A stretch of DNA of 39,226 bases, taken from contig CAZXBG010000011.1 in NCBI GenBank assembly GCA_964638865.1, positions 1-39,226 on the forward strand. The letters are read 5' to 3'. The stretch's first letter is position 1, and the number at the start of each line of letters is the position of its first letter. Below are positions 8,577 to 16,604 of the stretch, piece after piece. The position numbers were made by a program, and so were the translations under genes. Below the pieces are notes generated by a model. The model was not told where the DNA came from, did no database searches, and saw only the letters and a list, made by a program, of their open reading frames with translations. The stretch comes from UBA7236 sp964638865. Lineage in GTDB: Bacteria > Bacteroidota > Bacteroidia > Chitinophagales > BACL12.

Positions 8577-11500
8577 TTATTTAATTTCTGTCTTTGGGAG
8601 CGAAAAATAAAAAATTGATCCCTTTGGTGTTGCACTTTTAACTCCTATTTTACCACCATGTCTTTGAATAATTTCTGAAGCAATAAATAGGCCGATTCCA
8701 AAGCCAGGAAAAGTTTTTTCGTTTTTTCCCTCCACCCTATAAAAACGTTCAAATATTTTTTGCTGGTCTGCCTTTGATATACCAATACCCCTGTCTTCTA
8801 CAGATACAATTACATGGTCATCGATAATATCGGATTCTATATAAATTTCCAGACTATTTGGAGCATATTTAATGGCGTTGGTTAGGAAATTTGTCAACAC
8901 TTGTCCAATTCTGATCCTATCAGCAACTACAATTCCATTGTTAATTTGTGAAAAGGTAATTTTATGGTCCGGATTTACATAACTTATTTCACTAATTACC
9001 TCTTCTATTAATTGGGTGATACAAAATTCTTGTTTTTGCAATAAAAGATTTCCTGATTTTATTTTTGAAAGATCCAATAGCTCACCAATTAAATTGGTGA
9101 TTTTATTTATTTGATTATTTAATTTATCAAGTGAACTGGTAAGGAAAGCATTTTCATTACCTGAATACATTGATTGTAATAATTGCACATAACCTTTAAT
9201 TGATGTCATAGGAGTTTTAAGTTCATGGCTCGCCATTTTGATAAAATAATCTTTTTGTTGATCCTGTTCTCGCAAGTCATTTATATCTGTACTGGTGCCA
9301 ACCCACATTTGAATATCTCCATTACCATCTCTCTGTGGGATCGCTCGGCTTAATTGCCATCTGAATTCACCATCAAACCTTCCGAAACGATGCTCAAAAA
9401 GGAAATCAGTTCCTGTTAAAATCGATTCGTTCCATAACTTTAAATTCGCTTCGCGGTCTTCTGGATGAACAATTTGAATCCAACCGTCTTGTAATAAATT
9501 TTCAGAAGACAACCCTGAATAGTCATAAACAGATTGATTAAAATAATTCAGTTTTCCATCTGCATCTGCAGTCCAGATAAATTGAGGCATGGAATCAGCC
9601 AGTAACCTAAATTTGAGCTCCCTTTCCTTTAAATTCTGCTGGTAATTTATTTCTTCAGAAATATCGCGTATGGTGCCGGTAAGTTTGATCGGATTTTTTT
9701 GTTCATCGTAAAATACTTTTCCCTTACCTTCTATCCATCGCAGTGAATTCTTATTAGTATATATCCTGGTTCGGTAATGCAATAAACCAGTTTTAAATGC
9801 AATTTTGTATGCCTGTTCTGTAATTGCCCTGTCGCCGGGATGCAAATGACTTGTAAGTTGTTCATGCGACAATTCTATGAATTCATCATAACCCAGGATA
9901 TTTAAATATTTTAGTGAATATTTTGGAGTTTTTGTGAGCCAGTCCAATTCCCAGATTCCCAATCCGCCGGCTTCAATTATTATATTTAGTTTTTCGTCTT
10001 CCTCTTTTAATTTTGTTTCATGAAGTTTGCGATCATTTATATCTACACAGGCCCCAATATATCCTTCAAAAACTCCTTCAGTTGTATATCTGGGAACACC
10101 CTTATCTGAGATCCAGCGATATTCCCCATCAAAACAATTTAAGCGATATTCCATATAAAATTCTTCTCGCTTTTCGAATGCATTATTATATGTTTCTATG
10201 CAATGGGAAAGATCATCCTGATGCACTCCCTTTATCCAGCCATCCCCCATTTCATCCTCCAGGGTTTTTCCTGTAAAGTTGAGCCAGGCGGTGTTAAAAA
10301 AATTACATTTTTTGTCGGCTCCCGACATCCAAATAAATACCGGTGCTTCATTTGCAATTTTTCGGAATCGTCTTTCACTTTCATCAATTTTATTATAGGC
10401 ATTTATAAGGAACTCTTCCGCTTTTTTCTGGTCGTGAACATTTGTAAATGAACCTATCCATTTAATAATATTGCCTTCTTTATCTTTAAATGGTTCTCCC
10501 TTACCTTGAAACCAATTATAGATGCCTTCTTTATTTTTAAACCGCAATTCAATGGAATAATTTTTTCCACTCTCTAAACATTTAGTCCAATCTGCAATTA
10601 CATTTGGCAGATCATCAGGATGTGTTATTTTTTCAAAGGTAATTGCATCATAGGGGTCAAGACCTGTAAATTCTGCCCATCTGTCGGAAGCAAATGTTTG
10701 ATTTCCTAAACTATCTGTAGCCCAAACTAATTCCGGAAGTGAATTTGCCAATTGCCTAAATTGTATTTCACTTTCCTCTACTTCTTTTCTTAATTTAACA
10801 TGATAAGTTACCTCTGTTGCAATTGCATTTATCCCTTTAATGGTGCCATCAGTTTCCCGTAAGGGGACTAGCACTGCACTGAGGTAAATGTTTTGTAATT
10901 TCCCATTTCGCATTAGATTAACCTTTAATTCCTCCGATTTAAAATTTTGACCTGTATCAAAAACATTATCCATTATAGACTCAAATCCTTGATTTGATAA
11001 TTCTGGCATTGCATCGAAAACATTTTTATTTAATATTTGTTCTGCAGTTCTGGAAAGTAAATTCAACATTAATTCATTAACAATAGTAACAATATGATCT
11101 TTCCCAATAAAAATACATTTTGCTACAGGAGATTGCAAGATGCTATTTAAATATTGTTCATTACTGAGTTCTAATAATTTAATTGTCTTTACTTTCTCGG
11201 TAGTTTCGCAGCAGGTTACTAAAACTCCATTTATTTCATTAAAATCGTTGTGCACAGGACTATAACTAAAAGTCCAGTACACATCTTCTATTTTCCCATT
11301 CCTAAATATTGGAATTAGTTGATCTTCACTCCATATAGGTTTTCCTTCATTAAAAACTTGGTTAATTAATGGGTTAATAATATCCCATATTTCCGGCCAG
11401 GCATCTTTTGCAGGCAATCCCAATATTCCTGGATGTTTCCCATCCATGCCTAATGAGGGTCTATATGCATCATTATAAAAACAGGTTAGCTCCTCACCCC

Positions 11501-11690
11501 AAAATAGAAACATCGGGAACTTTGAATTTAATATTACCGACAAAGTTGTTCGAAGCGTTGAAGGCCAGTTGTCATAGTGTCCCAAATGGCTTTCGGACCA
11601 ATCCCTATGTATTATAAGATTGCCCATTTCACCTGATCCCAGAAATAATTTTTCTAGAGCCGATGTGTTAGACGTACTTACTTTTTGCAT
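8577..11690 (-). CDS. Multi-PAS sensor histidine kinase
   Basis: A 1037-aa soluble-looking kinase with no transmembrane segment or signal peptide visible. Six PAS modules can be followed: about 40-165 (a divergent form with a FPMFLFWGEEL start), 178-297, 306-425, 438-555, 562-682 and 690-806; modules 3, 4 and 6 have the PAS_3 layout (F.W..D...N..W...TG, HPDD/HPED). Then come the HisKA dimer domain with H822 (MASHELKTP) and the HATPase domain with N box (N938), DRGIGI, ERFYRVEG and GFGIGLFIA. It lacks a receiver, which is supplied by the next gene. The likely input is a cytosolic small molecule, redox or light cue, but no cofactor residue identifies it. Its start is followed by a long AT-rich divergent spacer. 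Confidence 0.93.
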   Translation of the reverse strand: MQKVSTSNTSALEKLFLGSGEMGNLIIHRDWSESHLGHYDNWPSTLRTTLSVILNSKFPMFLFWGEELTCFYNDAYRPSLGMDGKHPGILGLPAKDAWPEIWDIINPLINQVFNEGKPIWSEDQLIPIFRNGKIEDVYWTFSYSPVHNDFNEINGVLVTCCETTEKVKTIKLLELSNEQYLNSILQSPVAKCIFIGKDHIVTIVNELMLNLLSRTAEQILNKNVFDAMPELSNQGFESIMDNVFDTGQNFKSEELKVNLMRNGKLQNIYLSAVLVPLRETDGTIKGINAIATEVTYHVKLRKEVEESEIQFRQLANSLPELVWATDSLGNQTFASDRWAEFTGLDPYDAITFEKITHPDDLPNVIADWTKCLESGKNYSIELRFKNKEGIYNWFQGKGEPFKDKEGNIIKWIGSFTNVHDQKKAEEFLINAYNKIDESERRFRKIANEAPVFIWMSGADKKCNFFNTAWLNFTGKTLEDEMGDGWIKGVHQDDLSHCIETYNNAFEKREEFYMEYRLNCFDGEYRWISDKGVPRYTTEGVFEGYIGACVDINDRKLHETKLKEEDEKLNIIIEAGGLGIWELDWLTKTPKYSLKYLNILGYDEFIELSHEQLTSHLHPGDRAITEQAYKIAFKTGLLHYRTRIYTNKNSLRWIEGKGKVFYDEQKNPIKLTGTIRDISEEINYQQNLKERELKFRLLADSMPQFIWTADADGKLNYFNQSVYDYSGLSSENLLQDGWIQIVHPEDREANLKLWNESILTGTDFLFEHRFGRFDGEFRWQLSRAIPQRDGNGDIQMWVGTSTDINDLREQDQQKDYFIKMASHELKTPMTSIKGYVQLLQSMYSGNENAFLTSSLDKLNNQINKITNLIGELLDLSKIKSGNLLLQKQEFCITQLIEEVISEISYVNPDHKITFSQINNGIVVADRIRIGQVLTNFLTNAIKYAPNSLEIYIESDIIDDHVIVSVEDRGIGISKADQQKIFERFYRVEGKNEKTFPGFGIGLFIASEIIQRHGGKIGVKSATPKGSIFYFSLPKTEIK

Positions 11691-12077
11691 AAAATATTTT
11701 AAAAATAAAGGTTAAGGTAATTATAATTAACAATATTAAATGCAATTATAAAATTTTATTAAATGAATAACGCCTATTTTTTTACTTTCCAAAAGTATTT
11801 GATGTTGAATACTATTTATAAGTTTAAATTTTCACCAAATAATATACCACAATTTCATTAAATGTACAGTTAAAGGGTGCATAGGTGCAATATTTTTTAC
11901 AAATTTCACTTGTGGAAATATTGTAGAAAAATATCTACATCAGTAGGGAATTTATTTCACATTTTCCCCTGCATTTTTAAAAATCAGAAATGCTACAGTA
12001 TTGCTACATTATTTCAACAACAATGCAGAATAGGTTTGCAAAATAAATATTTTTTTTAAACAATTAAACTTTAAAAA
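11691..12077. other. AT-rich divergent spacer between kinase and lipoprotein genes
   Basis: About 390 bases with very low GC and no supported gene. It must hold promoters for both flanking genes; only the rightward one (12031-12038) has a recognisable -7 box. A 60-codon frame at 11877-12059 is open by chance and has no start context or plausible protein features. Confidence 0.6.
12031..12038 (+). promoter_or_regulatory. -7 box (TAGGTTTG) of the lipoprotein gene
   Basis: Exact TAnnTTTG match, 39 bases before the ATG at 12078. The -33 region is not clear, so only the -7 element is claimed. Confidence 0.45.
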
Positions 12078-12842
12078 ATGAAAAAAATTAGATTTATTTC
12101 AGCGTTGCTCGCTGTACTGAGCATCTTTGCGGGTTGTCAGAAAAATGATTTAACATTGCCACTCTCTAACGACCCCACTTCTGATCTTTTAATGGGAAAG
12201 TTGGATCCTGCAGAATTTATTGTTGCCGAAAATTTTGTAGATGTTGTAAGTAATCCTTATTTCTTTCTCAATGTTGGCGATACCTTGTATTACGAACTTA
12301 TCGGGGTGGAGGATGGGGAACCTGTTTTTGAAGAAAGTTATGTAGCCGTAACCAACGATGTGAAAGTAATTGAAGGCATTAATTGCACTGTGGTTCGTGA
12401 TGCTGTTTTTGAAGATGGTACACTAGTGGAAGATACTTACGACTGGTATGCACAGGACAAATTTGGCAATGTTTGGTATATGGGGGAAGATACAAAAGCT
12501 TATTTTGAGGATGGAACATTTACCACTGCAGGTTCATTTGAACATGGAGTAGACGGCGCTACCGGTGGAATTCAAATGCTTGCGGATCCGGCTTCCCATA
12601 TCGGACATCAATATCAACAGGAAAATTATCCCGGATTTGCGGTGGATAGAGCTAAAATAATTAGTGTGGATGCAACAGTAACCATTGGATTAGGCACCTT
12701 TACCGGTTGCATTAAAATTGCAGAAACTTCGCCACTCGCTCCCGGTATTTTAGGGTTTAAGTACTACTATCCCGGATTAGGTCAGGTATTTTCCATTACT
12801 ACCATTGGTGGTGAGGAGCAGCAGGAACTTGTAGGCTATTAA
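12078..12842 (+). CDS. Lipoprotein of unknown function
   Basis: A 254-aa protein with a signal peptide and lipobox IFAG-C (cysteine at residue 20), so it is likely lipidated and membrane anchored; the residues after the cysteine (QKND) are not the typical surface-export signal that I would recognise. The mature part is acidic and beta-rich, with phrases such as LNVGDTLYYELIG, YDWYAQDKFGNVWYMGED and IGLGTFTGCIKIAETSPL. This pattern of a quantity being converted, with W-Y-A-Q-D and a terminal G-x-x-K-Y-Y-x-P-G-x-G, is seen in many uncharacterised Bacteroidota lipoproteins. I do not recognise a function. Own promoter and terminator, so monocistronic. Confidence 0.82.
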   Translation: MKKIRFISALLAVLSIFAGCQKNDLTLPLSNDPTSDLLMGKLDPAEFIVAENFVDVVSNPYFFLNVGDTLYYELIGVEDGEPVFEESYVAVTNDVKVIEGINCTVVRDAVFEDGTLVEDTYDWYAQDKFGNVWYMGEDTKAYFEDGTFTTAGSFEHGVDGATGGIQMLADPASHIGHQYQQENYPGFAVDRAKIISVDATVTIGLGTFTGCIKIAETSPLAPGILGFKYYYPGLGQVFSITTIGGEEQQELVGY

Positions 12843-12862
12843 TTTTTATTTTTGCTAATTTC

Positions 12863-12905
12863 GGATCCTCAATTTGCGAAATGCTGCAGATTGAGGATCC
12901 TTTTT
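12863..12905 (+). terminator. Rho-independent terminator after the lipoprotein gene
   Basis: Perfect 11-bp inverted repeat (12863-12873 with 12890-12900, GGATCCTCAAT type) closed by a 16-base loop and followed by TTTTT. It starts 20 bases after the stop codon. Confidence 0.85.
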
Positions 12906-12995
12906 ATATTAACTAATGTAAAAGACTTTATTTTTTAACAAAAGCAACATGGTCAATAATATTTTTTTATTAAATTAAATGCCCGACCAGCCCGG

Positions 12996-13145
12996 AAAAA
13001 GCGCCGAAAGCCGCTTTTTAGCCCTGATTGCAGTGGAAACCCCTGCCTAAGACGATTTTTTGGTATTAGGTCAGATTTTTTGGTTTCGACAAATTAGCTG
13101 TTAGTTAACTTAAAAACAGGCAGGGTTGCAACGGAAAGCAGGGGC
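12996..13145 (+). ncRNA. GC-rich, probably structured intergenic element upstream of rpmB
   Basis: Fills most of the 368-base gap between the lipoprotein terminator and rpmB. An 8-bp hairpin (12996-13003 with 13012-13019) is followed by a second structure: helix 13021-13025 with 13140-13145 (one bulged G), and a perfect 8-bp helix CCCTGCCT (13041-13048) with AGGCAGGG (13118-13125). Between these helices each strand carries nearly the same text, TTGCAGTGGAAA (13028-13039) and TTGCAACGGAAA (13127-13138). The distal part contains GATTTTTTGGT twice (13054-13064, 13074-13084). The same GCCCTGAT...GTGGAAA...CGGAAAGC layout recurs, as far as I recall, in intergenic regions of many Bacteroidota; I cannot assign it to a named family. 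It could be a small RNA, a leader of rpmB, or a dispersed DNA element. Strand is inferred. Confidence 0.45.
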
Positions 13146-13223
13146 GCGCTGCTTTAAAAACGCCGCGGATTGAGCTTCCTGATCTGATTGTTGGTAGGTA
13201 GTTAATCTATTTCGGTAAGATAC

Positions 13224-13254
13224 TTGTCTATTTGAAGAAAACTACCGATATTTG
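13224..13254 (+). promoter_or_regulatory. Likely promoter of the rpmB-rpmG-DUF4295 unit
   Basis: TTG at 13224-13226 and GATATTTG at 13247-13254 (one base off TAnnTTTG) are separated by 20 bases, within the usual Bacteroidota range. The ATG of rpmB lies 19 bases further, giving a short leader. Confidence 0.45.
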
Positions 13255-13273
13255 CACTCTCATTTTAATAAGC

Positions 13274-13516
13274 ATGGCAAGAGTTTGTGATTTAACAGGA
13301 AAAAGGACGGTTAGCGGGAACAATGTTTCTCACTCGAATCGTAGGACCCGCCGCAAGTTTTACCCGAATTTGCAGGATAAAAAATTCTTCATAGCTGAAG
13401 AAAATCGTTGGGTTACGCTAAAAGTGGCTACCACCACGTTGAAAACTATCAACAAAAAAGGTATTAGCGCCTATTTGAAGGAATTGCGCGCAGCAGGCAA
13501 AATAATTAAACTTTAA
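13274..13516 (+). CDS. rpmB: Large-subunit ribosomal protein bL28
   Basis: 80-aa bL28 starting MARVCDLTGKR, with the typical NNVSHSNRRTRRKFYPNLQ segment and a C-terminal ISAYLKELRAAGKI. I use the ATG at 13274; the in-frame extension back to 13232 would add 14 residues unlike any bL28 and would run through the promoter. No Shine-Dalgarno sequence. It leads the ribosomal-protein mini-operon, 14 bases from rpmG. Confidence 0.96.
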   Translation: MARVCDLTGKRTVSGNNVSHSNRRTRRKFYPNLQDKKFFIAEENRWVTLKVATTTLKTINKKGISAYLKELRAAGKIIKL

Positions 13517-13530
13517 ATCTTTTATAAGAG

Positions 13531-13719
13531 ATGGCAAAGAAGAGTAAAGGAAACAGAGTTCAGGTAATTTTAGAGTGCACTGAGCAGAAAAATACCGATG
13601 TTCCCGGTATCAGTCGCTATATTACCACCAAAAGCAGACGTAATACGCCTGACAGGGTTGAGTTTAAAAAATACAATCCGTATTTGAAGAAAGTAACCGT
13701 TCACAAAGAAATTAAATAA
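13531..13719 (+). CDS. rpmG: Large-subunit ribosomal protein bL33
   Basis: 62-aa bL33: MAKKSKGNRVQVILECTE at the N-terminus, then the YITTKSRRNTPDRVEFKKYNPYLKK core. Only one cysteine is present, so this is the zinc-free (C-minus) form. It follows rpmB closely, which is the usual Bacteroidota arrangement, and precedes DUF4295 by 17 bases. Confidence 0.95.
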   Translation: MAKKSKGNRVQVILECTEQKNTDVPGISRYITTKSRRNTPDRVEFKKYNPYLKKVTVHKEIK

Positions 13720-13722
13720 CCT

Positions 13723-13731
13723 AAAGGAGGT
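13723..13731 (+). promoter_or_regulatory. Full-strength Shine-Dalgarno sequence before DUF4295
   Basis: AAAGGAGGT, a nine-base complement of the 16S rRNA 3' end, with five bases between it and the ATG at 13737. It is the only strong, well-spaced Shine-Dalgarno sequence that I find before any gene in the window; neighbours rpmB, rpmG and ftsY have none. Confidence 0.8.
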
Positions 13732-13736
13732 ATACT

Positions 13737-13919
13737 ATGGGAAAAATAAGTAAAAATGCCCGTGTTTCCGGCGGTGGAAAAGGAAAAATTTCCGGCGGTG
13801 GAAAAGAAATGGTAAAAGTAATTGTTACCGAAAAATCGGCTAAAACCGGTGCCTACATCTTCAAAGAACGTATTGTTCACAAAGACAAGGTGCAGGATGT
13901 ATTAAAAGGTAATGCTTAA
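13737..13919 (+). CDS. DUF4295 family small basic protein, probable Bacteroidota ribosomal protein
   Basis: 60-aa lysine- and glycine-rich protein. The C-terminal half (KVIVTEKSAKTGAYIFKERI, ending KDKVQDVLK) matches the DUF4295 pattern KS-x-KTGAY-x-F-x-E-x-IV; the N-terminal third has an internal repeat, SGGGKGKI/SGGGKEMV. DUF4295 genes in Bacteroidota normally sit directly after rpmG. From memory, a protein of this family was found in a Flavobacterium ribosome structure and named bL38; I hold that with moderate confidence. It is the only gene here with a strong Shine-Dalgarno sequence, which suggests special translational control. A terminator follows. Confidence 0.85.
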   Translation: MGKISKNARVSGGGKGKISGGGKEMVKVIVTEKSAKTGAYIFKERIVHKDKVQDVLKGNA

Positions 13920-13940
13920 TTTCACTGGCTTACAATATTT

Positions 13941-13970
13941 AAAGCTTCTATGAAAGTAGAGGCTTTTTTT
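13941..13970 (+). terminator. Rho-independent terminator after DUF4295
   Basis: Ten-base stem AAAGCTTCTA (13941-13950) with TAGAGGCTTT (13957-13966), one G-U pair, six-base loop, then a T run to 13970. It separates the ribosomal-protein unit from ftsY, although read-through is possible because ftsY follows 21 bases later. Confidence 0.75.
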
Positions 13971-13991
13971 GTACCCCTAACTTAAAATTTC

Positions 13992-14942
13992 ATGGGTTTA
14001 TTCAGCATATTTAAAAAAGAACAAAAAGAAGATCTCAATAAGGGTTTGGAGAAATCTAAACAGAGCATTTTTTCAAGGATCACAAAAGCGATCGCGGGAA
14101 AAAATAAGGTGGATGATGATTTTTTGGATGAACTGGAAAATATTCTGATTTCCAGCGATGTTGGTGTGGAAACTACACTTAAAATTATAGACAGATTAAC
14201 AAAAAGAGTTGCCGGAGAAAAATATTTTGGTTCGGGTGAATTAAATGAAATATTAAAAGAGGAAGTAGTGAAATTACTTTCTGAAAATAATACACCTGAT
14301 TTTACAACATACGAAGTTCCTGCAAATACAAAACCGTATATTGTTTTGGTTGTTGGTGTAAATGGTGTGGGCAAAACTACAACCATCGGAAAACTCGCTT
14401 ATCAATTTAAACAAAACGGAAAAAAAGTATTATTAGGTGCAGCAGATACATTTCGCGCCGCAGCAGTTGATCAATTAACAATTTGGGCCGATAGAGTGGG
14501 CGTTCCTATTATAAAACAGCAAATGGGTGCAGACCCCGCTGCAGTTGCATTTGATACTGTTAATGCAGCAATAACACATGATGCAGATGTTGTGTTAATT
14601 GATACTGCCGGAAGATTACACAATAAAATAAATCTGATGAACGAATTATCAAAAATAAAAAGGGTAATTCAGAAAGTATATCCCGATGCACCACATGATG
14701 TATTATTGGTATTGGATGCATCTACCGGACAAAATGCATTTGAACAAGCTAAACAATTTACAGCTGCCACTGAAGTTACTTGTATAGCACTTACAAAATT
14801 AGATGGAACTGCAAAGGGTGGAGTTGTGTTAGGTATTGCAGATCAATTTAAAATTCCGGTAAAATATATTGGAGTGGGAGAAAAGATTCATCAGTTGCAG
14901 GTGTTTAATAAGGCGGAGTTTGTTGATTCACTATTAGGCTGA
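13992..14942 (+). CDS. ftsY: Signal recognition particle receptor GTPase FtsY
   Basis: 316-aa SRP receptor that docks SRP-ribosome complexes at the inner membrane by a GTPase heterodimer with Ffh. N domain about 1-95 (helical, starting GLFSIFKKE), then the G domain: P-loop GVNGVGKTTT (residues 122-131), insertion-box motif DTFRAAAVDQL, DTAGR near 203, TKLDGTAKGG, and the closing GVGEKIHQLQVF. The short N-terminus without the long acidic A domain of E. coli FtsY is usual for this phylum. The start is an ATG with no Shine-Dalgarno sequence. A repeat island, not rimO, directly follows the stop codon. Confidence 0.97.
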   Translation: MGLFSIFKKEQKEDLNKGLEKSKQSIFSRITKAIAGKNKVDDDFLDELENILISSDVGVETTLKIIDRLTKRVAGEKYFGSGELNEILKEEVVKLLSENNTPDFTTYEVPANTKPYIVLVVGVNGVGKTTTIGKLAYQFKQNGKKVLLGAADTFRAAAVDQLTIWADRVGVPIIKQQMGADPAAVAFDTVNAAITHDADVVLIDTAGRLHNKINLMNELSKIKRVIQKVYPDAPHDVLLVLDASTGQNAFEQAKQFTAATEVTCIALTKLDGTAKGGVVLGIADQFKIPVKYIGVGEKIHQLQVFNKAEFVDSLLG

Positions 14943-14951
14943 CGCCTAAGA

Positions 14952-15056
14952 ATGGACCAATGAACAGCCGAAAAAATTGTACCAATGTACCAATTAACAG
15001 CCGGAAGAATGTACCAATTAACAGCCGGAAGAATGTACCAATTAACAGCCGAAAAA
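14952..15056 (+). repeat. 24-base tandem repeat (TACCAAT family)
   Basis: Three near-identical 24-base units at 14985-15008, 15009-15032 and 15033-15056, each containing ATGTACCAATTAACAGCC; the first two are identical and the third ends GAAAAA instead of GGAAGA. A degenerate unit precedes them from 14952. It begins ten bases after the ftsY stop codon. Confidence 0.9.
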
Positions 15057-15200
15057 TAAATTGAGAGTGGAGAGAGAATTAAGAATGAAAAAAATTGTAT
15101 AACACATTAAATATCAACAGTAGCTTTTAAATTTTAATTAAAAAATAAAATTTCAACATATTGATCAAGTGAATAGCCGAAGGCTGCGAGTAATTTGGAT
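15057..15200. other. Spacer inside the repeat island between ftsY and rimO
   Basis: Unstructured AT-rich sequence between the two inverted repeat arms. It opens with a purine-rich TTGAGAGTGGAGAGAG stretch. No gene or terminator is visible. Confidence 0.5.
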
Positions 15201-15248
15201 TCATTGGTACATTGGTACATTTTTTCGGCTGTTAATTGGTACATTTTA
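15201..15248 (-). repeat. Inverted copy of the TACCAAT-family repeat
   Basis: Bases 15221-15244 are the perfect 24-base reverse complement of the tandem unit at 15033-15056, and 15203-15220 holds two further inverted GTACCAAT units. The arms are 164 bases apart, so the transcript upstream of rimO could form a long stem. Confidence 0.9.
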
Positions 15249-15266
15249 TAAATCACATTATTTTAA

Positions 15267-16586
15267 ATGAAAGTTCGGACACTACGTAAAGACAAAGTAA
15301 ACATTATAACACTAGGTTGCAGTAAAAATACTGTAGACAGTGAGGTTTTATTGTCGCAATTGAATGCGAATGATATTGATGCGCATCACCAGAGGGGAAA
15401 GGATGATTGTAATATTATTATTGTGAATACTTGTGGATTTATTGATAATGCAAAACAGGAATCCATTGATACTATCTTAAATTATGCGGAAGCGAAAGCG
15501 AATGGAGAGATAGATAAATTATATGTTACAGGTTGTTTAAGTCATAGATATAAAGACGAACTGCAATTGGAAATACCCGAAGTGGATGCATGGTTCGGCA
15601 CTATGGAATTACCTCAAATGCTCAAAAGATTTAATGCCGATTATAAACATGAACTGATAGGTGAACGCCGCATTTCCACACCAAGTCATTATGCCTATTT
15701 AAAAATTTCGGAGGGTTGCAACAGAACCTGTTCTTTTTGTGCTATACCTTTAATGAGAGGAAATCATGTTTCGAAAACAATGGAAGAAATAGTGAAAGAA
15801 GCAAAATATTTAGCGAGCATTGGAGTAAAAGAAATTATGCTGATTGCGCAGGAATTAACTTATTATGGATTAGATATTTATAAAAAAAGAACACTGCCGG
15901 CATTATTATATGCATTAAATGAAGTGGAAGGCATTGAGTGGATACGTTTGCATTATGCCTATCCTTCAAAATTCCCTTTGGAAATAATTGATGCAATCAA
16001 AAATTGTGATCATGTTTGTAATTATCTGGATATGCCTTTACAACACGCAAGTAATAATATATTGCAGGCTATGAACAGACAAATATCAAAGGAAGAAACG
16101 ATAGAACTCATCAATAACATAAGATCTAAAATACCGGATATTGGTCTTCGCACAACAATGCTGGTAGGTTTTCCGGGTGAAACGGAGGAGGATGTAAACG
16201 AACTTGCAGAATTTGTTGAACAAATGCAATTTGACCGCCTGGGAGTATTTACCTATTCGCATGAAGAAGGCACAAGCGGATATTTATTAAAGGATGAAAT
16301 TTCGGCAGAAGAAAAAAGTGTTAGAGCTGCACGTATTATGGAGGTGCAACAACAGATATCGTTTGATAAAAATCAGCAAAAAGTAGGTAAACAATTTAAG
16401 GTGCTTATTGATAGGGTAGAAAGTAATAATTTTGTTGGCAGAACAGAATTTGATTCACCTGAAGTAGATAATGAAGTTTTAATTGATGCGTCTAAATATT
16501 ATTTACGTGTTGGTGATTTTGCTTTGATCAAAATTATTAAAGCGGAAGAATTCGATCTGTTTGGAGAGCCGGTTGTAAACGTTTAG
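15267..16586 (+). CDS. rimO: Ribosomal protein S12 methylthiotransferase RimO
   Basis: 439-aa radical-SAM enzyme that adds a methylthio group to the conserved aspartate of uS12. N-terminal MTTase domain with three [4Fe-4S] cysteines C18 (LGCSKNTVDSEVL, the RimO form rather than MiaB), C56 and C90; radical-SAM CxxxCxxC at C151, C155, C158 (GCNRTCSFC); C-terminal TRAM domain ending at about residue 437. The full length and all six cysteines indicate an active enzyme. It starts at an ATG 18 bases after the inverted repeat, and bshC begins 18 bases after its stop, so the two are likely co-transcribed. Confidence 0.97.
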   Translation: MKVRTLRKDKVNIITLGCSKNTVDSEVLLSQLNANDIDAHHQRGKDDCNIIIVNTCGFIDNAKQESIDTILNYAEAKANGEIDKLYVTGCLSHRYKDELQLEIPEVDAWFGTMELPQMLKRFNADYKHELIGERRISTPSHYAYLKISEGCNRTCSFCAIPLMRGNHVSKTMEEIVKEAKYLASIGVKEIMLIAQELTYYGLDIYKKRTLPALLYALNEVEGIEWIRLHYAYPSKFPLEIIDAIKNCDHVCNYLDMPLQHASNNILQAMNRQISKEETIELINNIRSKIPDIGLRTTMLVGFPGETEEDVNELAEFVEQMQFDRLGVFTYSHEEGTSGYLLKDEISAEEKSVRAARIMEVQQQISFDKNQQKVGKQFKVLIDRVESNNFVGRTEFDSPEVDNEVLIDASKYYLRVGDFALIKIIKAEEFDLFGEPVVNV

Positions 16587-16604
16587 TTTTAAATTATTTT
16601 TATC

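Noticed and set aside
11877..12059. 60-codon ORF in the divergent spacer
   Set aside because: Lysine/isoleucine/phenylalanine-rich chance frame in AT-rich DNA, overlapping the lipoprotein promoter.
14952..15056. CRISPR array
   Set aside because: Units are directly adjacent with no unique spacers, and no cas genes are present.
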